Below the pieces are notes generated by a model. That model ran no database searches, was not told the origin of the DNA, and saw only the letters and a program-made list of their open reading frames with translations. Below are positions 1 through 5,988 of a DNA stretch of 64,000 nt, in pieces (position 1 is the stretch's first letter; each line of letters begins with the position of its first letter). Location of the stretch: contig NZ_JAFKHE010000023.1 in assembly GCF_017307495.1 (NCBI RefSeq), forward strand, positions 1 through 64,000, in the 5' to 3' direction. This DNA is from Devosia sp. (GTDB lineage Bacteria; Pseudomonadota; Alphaproteobacteria; Rhizobiales; Devosiaceae). Both the position numbers and the translations under genes were made by a program.

Positions 1-366
1 AATGCCAGCGTCGGATAACGCTCAACAATGCCATGTCGATCACTCCACAGCCCCCGCTCAAACCACGAGGGGCAAGGGTCACACATGGGTCAAATCTCGA
101 TGGAAAAATCCCAGCCTGCTGGGTCAGTTCTCAGTGGCAATCAACAGAGAGAGCGTCTCTTGTCAGCCTCTGCACGCCCCTACGATGCCCGTGCACTAGG
201 GAGGTAGCTGCGCTTGCTAACAGCATAGCGGCGACGGGCTTTGGGGCTACAGCGACGGGCTACGGGCACCCTGCCGCTTCCTGCGTCGGCGACGGCAATG
301 GCAATGATGCCTTTTCCGGTAGGAATATCAGTCACATGACTACATGCTCGATCCATCGAAGCACCG
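1..366. other. Stretch without a recognisable gene, accessory-element side
   Basis: I see no convincing protein gene here. The open frames are short, lack ribosome-binding sites and do not read like real proteins. The composition is less GC-rich than the core genes to the right. The only structure I find is the pair of direct repeats at 86-140, listed separately. Together with 379-1310 it appears to be the tail of an integrated element ending at the tRNA-Thr scar. Confidence 0.5.
86..140. repeat. Two-copy direct repeat, possibly an insertion-sequence end
   Basis: Copies at 86-106 and 120-140 both begin TGGGTCA, share TCTC and TGG at the same offsets and agree at 16 of 21 positions, with a 34-bp period. 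Repeated short blocks of this kind occur near the ends of IS21-family elements, where they bind transposase. No transposase gene is in the window, so a remnant of an insertion-sequence end is an inference only. Confidence 0.3.
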
Positions 367-378
367 ATGGAGAGCATG

Positions 379-807
379 ATGAACACCCTCAATTCGCTGA
401 ACCTGATCGCACTGCCGAAGGTCGATGCACGTGACCCGAAGCATCAGCGCCGCAACAAGCTGGTCACTCAGCTTCAGCAGCAGCGTTCGCTCGCCCTTGA
501 TCCGAACTTCGTGGTTCCGCGCCAGAAGTGGGTGAAGGCTGAGAACGGCGAGAAGCAGCTGGTCAACAGCCCGAAGCGGGTGAAGCGCTGGTGGAACGAG
601 GATGCTAACGGCAACTGCTTCCTCGTCGTCCGTTACGGAAGCAAGCCGCTTGCACTGGCTGCTGGCAAGCATGCGATCGCAGTGGGCACGAAGGACAAGC
701 TCGTTGAGGTGATCGACCTGGTCACTGTTGCTGCTAAGGCAGGCGAGCTTGATGAGCAGATGGCTGCTACGCAGAAGGTCGGTCAGAAGCCGCCGAAGAA
801 GGGCTAG
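379..807 (+). CDS. Small basic hypothetical protein (DUF6641-like)
   Basis: A soluble, lysine- and arginine-rich protein of about 142 residues, with no signal peptide or membrane segment. It begins MNTLNSLNLIALPK and has a WWNEDANG segment followed by a hydrophobic core. It resembles the short orphan proteins grouped as DUF6641 in rhizobial and phage-like islands, but I recognise this only loosely and assign no function. In-frame ATGs also lie at 367 and 376. I prefer 379 because a GGAG at 369-372 sits six bases before it. The stop overlaps the convergent acetyltransferase gene by four bases. Codon use is less GC-biased than in the core genes, consistent with transfer. Confidence 0.6.
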   Translation: MNTLNSLNLIALPKVDARDPKHQRRNKLVTQLQQQRSLALDPNFVVPRQKWVKAENGEKQLVNSPKRVKRWWNEDANGNCFLVVRYGSKPLALAAGKHAIAVGTKDKLVEVIDLVTVAAKAGELDEQMAATQKVGQKPPKKG

Positions 808-1208
808 TTGCCCCAGTCCTGATCATCGACTTCATCAGGAAAGGGCCCAATGTAGCCGAGCTTTTGGCAATGGCGAGTGATCGCCATGCCATCGTCATTC
901 AAAGCGTTTACGTCGCCGATGCCCTGATTTTTGTCGGCAGGTTGGAGCTCGCCGTGCTCTTCGTAGAGAAGTCGCACCATTTCTGTTGCGATGCCGGCCC
1001 TCCTAAAGGCCGGATGTAGCTCCCATCCCGTGACCTTCGGTGGCTCCCAGCCATGCTCCAGTTCTATTTGGCCAGTCGTCTCCACAAATCCGATGCACTT
1101 CCCGTTCGAGTAGGCGTGGGCGACATCCCCAAGCATGTCGATCTCGACCAGACGGCCAGCCTTATCTATGAAGCGATGCACGAGTGACCCTCCAGTCCAC
1201 GAGGACAT
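804..1208 (-). CDS. GNAT-family N-acetyltransferase
   Basis: A protein of about 134 residues with the acetyl-CoA-binding signature of the GNAT fold: a beta strand WELHPAFRR followed by RRAGIA and the helix TEMVRLLYEEHG, and a C-terminal segment ending in KLGYIG. The substrate cannot be told from sequence. The longer frame begins with TTG at 1235. I chose the ATG at 1208, though neither has a clear ribosome-binding site. It is convergent with the preceding orphan gene and lies in the AT-richer segment before the tRNA scar, so it probably belongs to the integrated element. Standalone GNATs in such islands often modify small molecules or proteins, or act as toxins, but no partner antitoxin is seen. 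Confidence 0.65.
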   Translation of the reverse strand: MSSWTGGSLVHRFIDKAGRLVEIDMLGDVAHAYSNGKCIGFVETTGQIELEHGWEPPKVTGWELHPAFRRAGIATEMVRLLYEEHGELQPADKNQGIGDVNALNDDGMAITRHCQKLGYIGPFPDEVDDQDWGN

Positions 1209-1308
1209 TCTGAAACGGGGCTGTCGATCTGCCAAGTGGCATGCTACACAACCATGCTACGAATAGGAATGATGTTTAATATCAATACTATAAGTGTCTG
1301 AACAAATT

Positions 1309-1354
1309 ATTCGTAATGAGGGGGTCGCTGGTTCGAATCCGGCATGCGGCACCA
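1309..1354 (+). other. 3' half of tRNA-Thr(CGT), integration attachment scar
   Basis: From the anticodon loop onward this is a tRNA: loop TTCGTAA at 1310-1316 (anticodon CGT), 3' anticodon strand TGAGG, variable loop GGGTC, T arm GCTGG-TTCGAAT-CCGGC at 1327-1343, acceptor strand ATGCGGC, discriminator A and CCA ending at 1354. The 5' half is missing: upstream bases 1301-1308 do not form the D arm or the 5' anticodon strand. A break at the anticodon loop is what tyrosine integrases leave when an element inserts into a tRNA gene. The complete tRNA should lie upstream, outside the window, and the chromosome proper resumes downstream. Confidence 0.8.
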
Positions 1355-1563
1355 CCCCTTCCTTCCCTGAAATTCGCGGATCGTCCGCAGCCCATCACGG
1401 GCGACGGCGCAACGATTGCGGAAAGCCTGTCCGGGTTGCGCCTGGCCAGGGCTTGCGCGCAGCGATGGCAGCTGACCCGGCCATCAAAGACCGTCGGTTG
1501 CGGAACCGATCCGCCATTCGGGGCTTACCCCTCCCGAGCACAACACGCTCAGGAGCAACAAGA

Positions 1564-1983
1564 ATGAAGAAACCTCTCCTTGCCTCGACGGCAATCCTCA
1601 TGCTCGGCGCCGCCCCGGTGATGGCGCAGAGCGACAGTGGCGCAGTGGTCGGCGGAACGGCCGGCGGCGTCAGCGGCGCCGTGGCCGGTGGCCTGATCTT
1701 CGGGCCGATCGGCGCCATCATCGGCGGCTTCACCGGCGCGGTGATCGGTGCATCGGTGGTTAGCGAGGCCTCGGTCGACTACGTGCGCACCCACCCCACC
1801 GAGCCGGTGGTCATCGAGGGCAATCTCGAGGTCGGCTACGTCGTGCCGGATGCCGTCGAACTGCACGTCATCGACGGTGATCCGGAGTATGGCTACTTCT
1901 ACACCAATGACCGCGTCTGGTTCGTGAAGCTGACCGATCGGACGGTGGTCTATTCGCCCGGCATCGTGGTGGCTGCCAAATAA
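1564..1983 (+). CDS. Exported glycine-zipper protein with DUF1236-like C-terminus
   Basis: A 139-residue protein. Residues 1-21 are a signal peptide (MKK start, hydrophobic core, cleavage near VMAQ). Residues 25-65 form a glycine-rich zipper (GGTAGGVSGAVAGG and GAIIGG-type repeats) able to insert in a membrane. The C-terminal half (VGYVVPDAVELHVI, then YGYFYTNDR and a terminal VVYSPGIV) matches the DUF1236 domain, common in rhizobial cell-envelope proteins of unknown role. AGGAG nine bases before the ATG supports this start. It is the first gene after the tRNA scar and is followed by a strong terminator, so it is probably transcribed alone. Confidence 0.8.
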   Translation: MKKPLLASTAILMLGAAPVMAQSDSGAVVGGTAGGVSGAVAGGLIFGPIGAIIGGFTGAVIGASVVSEASVDYVRTHPTEPVVIEGNLEVGYVVPDAVELHVIDGDPEYGYFYTNDRVWFVKLTDRTVVYSPGIVVAAK

Positions 1984-2005
1984 CGCCTGGAACTGTTCCC
2001 AGCAC

Positions 2006-2036
2006 GCCCGTCCGGCTCTCGCCGGGCGGGCTTTTT
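2006..2036 (+). terminator. Rho-independent terminator after the DUF1236 gene
   Basis: An 11-bp GC-rich stem (2006-2016 with 2021-2031, one G-U pair) closes a TCTC loop and is followed directly by five T. It starts 22 bases after the stop codon of the upstream gene. Confidence 0.9.
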
Positions 2037-2101
2037 GTTGCCCGCGCCCTTGCGCCGCGCCGCGGGATCGGGCCAGAAGACCGGGGCGAGCGGAGGCGAA
2101 C

Positions 2102-2272
2102 ATGCAGGCGACGAGCGAGATAGCCAAGTTGAAGCGCGAGATCGCAACGCTCCGCGATATCGTTGTCCGGCCGCGGCCGGCCCTGACGGCGGTTGAAAAG
2201 CGCTCGCTCAAGTCCGAGATCGACCGCTGCATCCTCGAGCTCGACGAGTTGCGCGACAGGCTGAGCCGGTGA
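2102..2272 (+). CDS. Short coiled-coil hypothetical protein, 56 aa
   Basis: A 56-residue reading frame that starts with ATG six bases after a GGAGG ribosome-binding site. It is charged and almost entirely helical: two heptad-like segments (IAKLKREIATLRDIV and EIDRCILELDELRDRL) are joined by a proline-rich turn RPRPAL, suggesting an antiparallel coiled-coil hairpin. No family is recognised. It lies just downstream of a terminator and convergent with the GntR gene. The good ribosome-binding site and non-random helical pattern are the case for it being real. Confidence 0.55.
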   Translation: MQATSEIAKLKREIATLRDIVVRPRPALTAVEKRSLKSEIDRCILELDELRDRLSR

Positions 2273-2294
2273 CCTGACCGGCATTGCCCGTTCG

Positions 2295-3044
2295 TCATGG
2301 AGCGACGCGGCCGGGGCCGCGCCGGTAGACCCGCAGTTCGATCACCGAGGGGACATGCCACTCGAGGGAATGCATCACCGGGCGCCCGGCAGTGTCGTGG
2401 TCGACCTGCTTGAGGTGCTGGAGCGGAGTGCCCTCCGCCACGCCGAGGATCCCCGCCAGCTCCGCATCGGCGATAACCGGGGAGAGCACGGCGCGGGCAT
2501 GGTCCACGTCGTGGCCGCGCTGTGACAGCAGGCGGTAGAGCGAACCGGTGAACGCCTCGAGATCGGCCTGGGCATCGGCAAGGTCGGCCGGCAGGCTGTC
2601 GATCGAATAGACGGCCGGCCTGCCGTCGGCACTGCGCACGCGCCGGATAACGACGATGTCCGCGCCCGGGTCGAGCCGCAGGTCGGCCGCGACGTCGGCG
2701 GGCGCCCTGGCGGTGCGGGCCTCGAGCAGTTGCTTGGTGGCGCGCACGCCGATGCTCTCGAGGTAGTCGGTGTAGCTGAAATTGGTGTCGAGCGAATTGC
2801 GCAACGCCGGGCCCTGGTTGACGAACGTCCCGGCGCCCTGGCGGCGGGTGACATAGCCGTCCTCGATCAGGCCGCGCACGGCTTCGCGCAGGGTGATCCG
2901 GCTCACCGAGAAGCGGGCGCACAGGGCGTCCTCGTTGGGCAGGCGCGACCCAGGGGGAAACTCGCCCCCGATGATCAGGCGCCTGAGTTCGGCGCGGACC
3001 ACATCGGGGAGCAGGGGGCGGGAGCGGACATGCTGCATGGACAT
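2295..3044 (-). CDS. GntR-family (HutC type) transcriptional regulator
   Basis: A 249-residue repressor-type protein. Residues about 10-75 are the winged-helix DNA-binding domain (RLPNEDALCARFSVSRITLREAVRGL, then VTRRQGAGTFV). Residues about 95-235 are a UTRA ligand-binding domain of the HutC subfamily, which senses small metabolites such as sugars, histidine intermediates or phosphonates. ATGs at 3044 and 3038 are both possible starts. It stands alone between a convergent short gene and a divergent membrane-anchored gene, so its target and effector cannot be inferred from context. Confidence 0.85.
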   Translation of the reverse strand: MSMQHVRSRPLLPDVVRAELRRLIIGGEFPPGSRLPNEDALCARFSVSRITLREAVRGLIEDGYVTRRQGAGTFVNQGPALRNSLDTNFSYTDYLESIGVRATKQLLEARTARAPADVAADLRLDPGADIVVIRRVRSADGRPAVYSIDSLPADLADAQADLEAFTGSLYRLLSQRGHDVDHARAVLSPVIADAELAGILGVAEGTPLQHLKQVDHDTAGRPVMHSLEWHVPSVIELRVYRRGPGRVAP

Positions 3045-3153
3045 GATCTCTGCGTTGGCGCTGACGCTGGCGCCGCATCGTCATAGCATGTCCGTTGCGC
3101 CCGGGAAGGGTCGGGCCTATGTCGGTTCGGATACAGAGATGGAGCCAGGGGCG

Positions 3154-3846
3154 ATGAGCCTTGACGCGATCGTATGGCTGTTGGCGGGAGTAGGGCTCGG
3201 CGTGGCGGCGAGCGTGATGCTGCTGGGTGCCTTCGCGGGCCTCGAGCGTCTGCGTCTCGGCCGCCGCCTCAAGCGTGCCCGGGCGCAGAAGGCCGTGCCG
3301 TCGCCCCGCGCAGCGGCGATCCCCGCTCCGGGCAGGCCGGCAGCAGCAATCGCAAGGTTCCAGCCGAACGTCGCCCGCAAGTCGGATCCCGCGTCGGGCA
3401 CCGGCGGGCAGGGGCGAGCCAAGGTAGTGCCGCTGGCGCGGAAAAAAGACATCGAGACCCCGGCCAAGCCGGCCGAGGACGAGACCGGGCTGGCAGCCAT
3501 GGGCTCGTCCATCGGGAGCGGGGCGACGGCCCCGGGCGTGGAGCCAGGTCCGGCGACCGAGGTGGTGTCCATCGAGAGGACCGAAGTGCCGCCCCGGCCG
3601 CAAGGCGCGGCGGAGCCAGGGGCTGGATCGGAACGGCAGCCGGGGCCGGTCGCCGATGCCGCGGCGATGCGGCAGGTGGAAGGCTCGGCCAGGTCCAGGG
3701 CCGATACCGCAAGGCCGGCACCGGTGGCCATGCCCGCTCCGCTGCAACCGCCAAAGGCCGAGCCGAAGAGCGTCGAAGCCCTGTTCGCGGAGGCGTTCGC
3801 CCGCGATCGGCTCGTCGTCCCCGGCGACGAGGGCAGCAAGCCCTAG
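3154..3846 (+). CDS. Membrane-anchored, proline/alanine-rich hypothetical protein
   Basis: A 230-residue protein with one N-terminal membrane segment (about residues 5-28, IVWLLAGVGLGVAASVML) followed by a basic stretch (RLRLGRRLKRAR) that would hold the rest in the cytoplasm. Residues 40-210 are low-complexity, rich in A, P, G and charged residues, and probably disordered. The last 20 residues, containing SVEALFAEAFARDRL, look like a short docking helix. The architecture recalls adaptor or scaffold proteins of the envelope, but no family is recognised. The ATG at 3154 is preferred; an in-frame ATG lies at 3139. The stop overlaps the convergent small gene by four bases. Confidence 0.55.
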   Translation: MSLDAIVWLLAGVGLGVAASVMLLGAFAGLERLRLGRRLKRARAQKAVPSPRAAAIPAPGRPAAAIARFQPNVARKSDPASGTGGQGRAKVVPLARKKDIETPAKPAEDETGLAAMGSSIGSGATAPGVEPGPATEVVSIERTEVPPRPQGAAEPGAGSERQPGPVADAAAMRQVEGSARSRADTARPAPVAMPAPLQPPKAEPKSVEALFAEAFARDRLVVPGDEGSKP

Positions 3847-4028
3847 CGGTTGCGATAGACGGCGAGCGTGAGGGCCCCGACCGCCAGCAACAGGCCGCCG
3901 ACGATGCGCGTATCGTTGTTCGAGATATCGAGCAGTGGCGCCCAGTGCCGATACCACGGGTAGAGAAACACCAGGACGCTCAGCAGCAGCGCTGCCAGGC
4001 CGACTGACCGCATATTGCCCTCCGCCAA
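3843..4028 (-). CDS. Small two-span membrane protein, 61 aa
   Basis: A 61-residue protein with two predicted membrane spans (about residues 7-25 and 42-58) joined by a short loop RHWAPLLDISNNDTR, ending in the basic tail YRNR. No signal peptide or catalytic motif is seen and no family is recognised. It overlaps the end of the convergent upstream gene by four bases and has no obvious operon partner. The balanced span-loop-span pattern favours a real protein. Confidence 0.5.
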   Translation of the reverse strand: MAEGNMRSVGLAALLLSVLVFLYPWYRHWAPLLDISNNDTRIVGGLLLAVGALTLAVYRNR

Positions 4029-4180
4029 AGCGGGTGAATTGGCGACGCCGGTGACACTCCCGGTCGAGCAGAGCCTGCCACAGGCCCGTTAACCAGCGAT
4101 TGCCAGGCCCTCTGCCGGCACGCAGAAAGCGGCGGCGCGGGTGCCGGACGACGTGCATTTCTTGCGATCACCGGAATCTG

Positions 4181-4218
4181 AACGTCGCCGGCGGCAACCG
4201 GATGTCGGTGGCGACGTT
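4181..4218. other. Imperfectly explained inverted repeat
   Basis: A perfect 9-bp inverted repeat (AACGTCGCC at 4181-4189 and GGCGACGTT at 4210-4218) with a 20-base spacer sits in an intergenic stretch upstream of the 54-aa gene. It may be an RNA stem in that gene's leader or a regulator site; nothing else supports either reading. Confidence 0.3.
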
Positions 4219-4270
4219 GCTTCTCCAACAGACGTGGAGCCGGAGCCCCACGCGACCAAGGAGACCAGTC

Positions 4271-4435
4271 ATGCGCAAGGCAGAACTCGACCGCCTGCTG
4301 GAAAAGACCGTAGCCGACGCCCTCGGCGTCAGCTTGCCGCCGCATCGCCGCAGCGCGCGCCCGCACGCCGAGCGCCGGTTGGCGGCCCCGCGCCGCCAGC
4401 ATCGCCACGCGGTTCGTGAGCTGCATCCGGCGTGA
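4271..4435 (+). CDS. Short basic hypothetical protein, 54 aa
   Basis: A 54-residue frame whose ATG is preceded by a strong AAGGAG ribosome-binding site at about eight bases. The N-terminal third is a helix (RKAELDRLLEKTVADALGV). The rest is rich in arginine, histidine and alanine, suggesting nucleic-acid contact, though GC-rich DNA often gives such composition by chance. No family is recognised. It ends just before the paired palindromes upstream of the phosphotransferase gene. Confidence 0.45.
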   Translation: MRKAELDRLLEKTVADALGVSLPPHRRSARPHAERRLAAPRRQHRHAVRELHPA

Positions 4436-4473
4436 TTGGACTTTCGCACCTGCTGGTCTAGATTCGCACCCCG

Positions 4474-4524
4474 GGGAGCGCTCCCAGGCAAAGCTTCAGG
4501 CTTTTTCGGGTTGGGAGCGCTACC
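4474..4524. promoter_or_regulatory. Pair of LacI-type palindromic operators
   Basis: A perfect 12-bp palindrome GGGAGCGCTCCC (4474-4485) and a 10-of-12 copy GGGAGC-GCTACC (4513-4524) have centres 39 bp apart, close to four helical turns. The GGGAGCGCTCCC core is the operator style of the LacI family. They lie about 60-110 bases before the phosphotransferase ATG. That spacing supports control of this gene and argues that translation starts downstream of them. Confidence 0.55.
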
Positions 4525-4586
4525 CTGCCATGACTTGGCGCAGTCTGCCGATGAGACGGTGGACTGTTGCGACGGGGGACGCGACG

Positions 4587-5477
4587 ATGGAGGGAGTGCC
4601 GGCGGCCGAAGTCGCGCGCTATCGCGCCCTGGTCATCGGTACGCTGCCGCAGTTTGTCGGCGGCTCGTTCACCCTGATCAGTCAAACACGGCATACCCTC
4701 GCACTGGAGTGCGACGGTTGGATCTTCAAGTTCGCCCGCTCTTCAGAGGCCGAGGCCCGGCTGCGGCGCGAGGTGGTGCTGCTGCAGTTCCTCCGGCCGC
4801 GCATTACCATGACGGTACCGCAGATCGTGATGCACGAGGGGCCGGTGCCGTTCTCGCAGCATCCAAGGATTCCCGGCTCGGCGCTGGAAACGGCGGATTA
4901 TCTCGATCTGGACGAGGGTCGGCGCAATGCGCTGGCCCTGCGCATGGCGCAGCTCTATGCCGAGCTTCACGCCCTGCCGCTGAGCCGGATGCAGCAGGTC
5001 GGCGCCGTCGGCGTCGATCCGTGGATGGCGCCCGACGACATCGTTGCCGGGGCCCGTGCGAAGCTGCCGCGTGGCTACAAGGGATATCTCGATCGGACCG
5101 TCGCGGCGTACCGCAAGCTGTCGATCGCCGGGCCTGAACTGGTTTACGGCTATTTCGACGGGCACGGCGGGAACATGGCGTTCGACCATGAGACGGGGCG
5201 GCTCAACGGCGTATTCGATTTCGCCGATTCCGGCTTCGGTTCGCGCCATCGCGACCTGAGCTGCAGCAACTGGGTGTCGGCCGACCTGACGTTGCGGATC
5301 ATCGAGCGCTACGAGGAGCTGGCCGGCGTCGAGGTCGATCGGGACAAGGTGATGCTCTACAGCTCCGCGCTGCGGCTGGCCGAACTGGCCGGGGGCTCGC
5401 TGCCCGAGAACAGGGCCATCGCCAACGTCACCGACTGGGTGGTCGAGCTCAAGGCGATCGGGATGTTTCACGGCTGA
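4587..5477 (+). CDS. APH-family small-molecule phosphotransferase
   Basis: A 296-residue kinase-like protein of the aminoglycoside phosphotransferase superfamily. The ATP-pocket lysine is probably K48 (WIFKFA), with E62 in the following helix. The catalytic loop is YFDGHGGN (D191, H193, N196), replacing the more usual HGDxHxGN, and the metal-binding aspartate is D211 in VFDFAD. Such enzymes phosphorylate sugars, amino alcohols, homoserine or antibiotics; nothing here points to resistance. The open frame extends upstream to 4416, but I start at 4587 because paired operator-like palindromes lie before it and the conserved fold begins there. ATGs at 4530 and 4551 remain possible. It is convergent with the Rrf2 gene. 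Confidence 0.75.
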   Translation: MEGVPAAEVARYRALVIGTLPQFVGGSFTLISQTRHTLALECDGWIFKFARSSEAEARLRREVVLLQFLRPRITMTVPQIVMHEGPVPFSQHPRIPGSALETADYLDLDEGRRNALALRMAQLYAELHALPLSRMQQVGAVGVDPWMAPDDIVAGARAKLPRGYKGYLDRTVAAYRKLSIAGPELVYGYFDGHGGNMAFDHETGRLNGVFDFADSGFGSRHRDLSCSNWVSADLTLRIIERYEELAGVEVDRDKVMLYSSALRLAELAGGSLPENRAIANVTDWVVELKAIGMFHG

Positions 5478-5480
5478 AGG

Positions 5481-5909
5481 TCAGGCCAGAACCCCGTTGG
5501 CGACCACGGCGTCGGCCAGCGTGGTGCGGTCCAGCACCTCGCGGGTGGCGATGGTGACGCGGGCGAAGACGTGCCGGATCTCGCAGGTCAGCTCCTCGGC
5601 GCAGTCGGCACAGCGCCGGTAGGCGATCTTGCTGAGGCAGGGCAGCGGCGCAATGGGCCCGTCGATCAGGCGCAGGACCTCGCCGAAGGTAACCTGCTCG
5701 GGCGAGCGCAGCAGCACGTAGCCGCCGAGCCGGCCGCGGCGGCTCATGACGATGCCCGCGCGCTTGAGCTCGAGCAGGATCTGCTCGAGGAACTTCTTGG
5801 GGATGGCCTGGGCGCGCGAAATCTCCGAGATCATCAGGGACTCGCCGGGGGGCACCTTGGTGAGCGCAACGAGCGCCCGCAGCGCGTATTTTGCCTTCTG
5901 CGAAATCAT
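5481..5909 (-). CDS. Rrf2-family regulator with four cysteines
   Basis: A 142-residue transcription factor. The winged helix is at residues 1-75 (KYALRALVAL, IPKKFLEQILLELKRAGIV, RGRLGGYVL), followed by a dimerisation helix. Cys91, Cys100, Cys103 and Cys109 sit in the region where IscR and NsrR bind a [2Fe-2S] or [4Fe-4S] cluster, so an iron-sulfur redox or NO sensor is likely. The CADC spacing is unusual, because the family normally uses three cysteines. It is three bases from the convergent phosphotransferase stop and has no clear target nearby, although the next gene in the same direction is a Kef-type antiporter. Confidence 0.88.
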   Translation of the reverse strand: MISQKAKYALRALVALTKVPPGESLMISEISRAQAIPKKFLEQILLELKRAGIVMSRRGRLGGYVLLRSPEQVTFGEVLRLIDGPIAPLPCLSKIAYRRCADCAEELTCEIRHVFARVTIATREVLDRTTLADAVVANGVLA

Positions 5910-5988
5910 CGCGAGTATCCGGGGCCGCTATGTCGACCGCACGGCTAGGATATAGAAAGTCGACGATGAAGAAAGCCTTGTCTTCAAC

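Noticed and set aside
1294..1563. N-terminal extension of the DUF1236 frame
   Set aside because: It would translate the tRNA-Thr fragment. The ATG at 1564 has a ribosome-binding site and starts a signal peptide.
1549..4158. Minus-strand open frame of 869 codons
   Set aside because: It is antisense to the DUF1236 gene and covers the GntR gene in another frame. Its residues are arginine/proline/alanine-rich with no domain, as expected in GC-rich DNA.
4587..5477. Aminoglycoside resistance gene
   Set aside because: The protein has the general APH fold, but the catalytic loop differs from known resistance enzymes and no resistance or mobile context is present.
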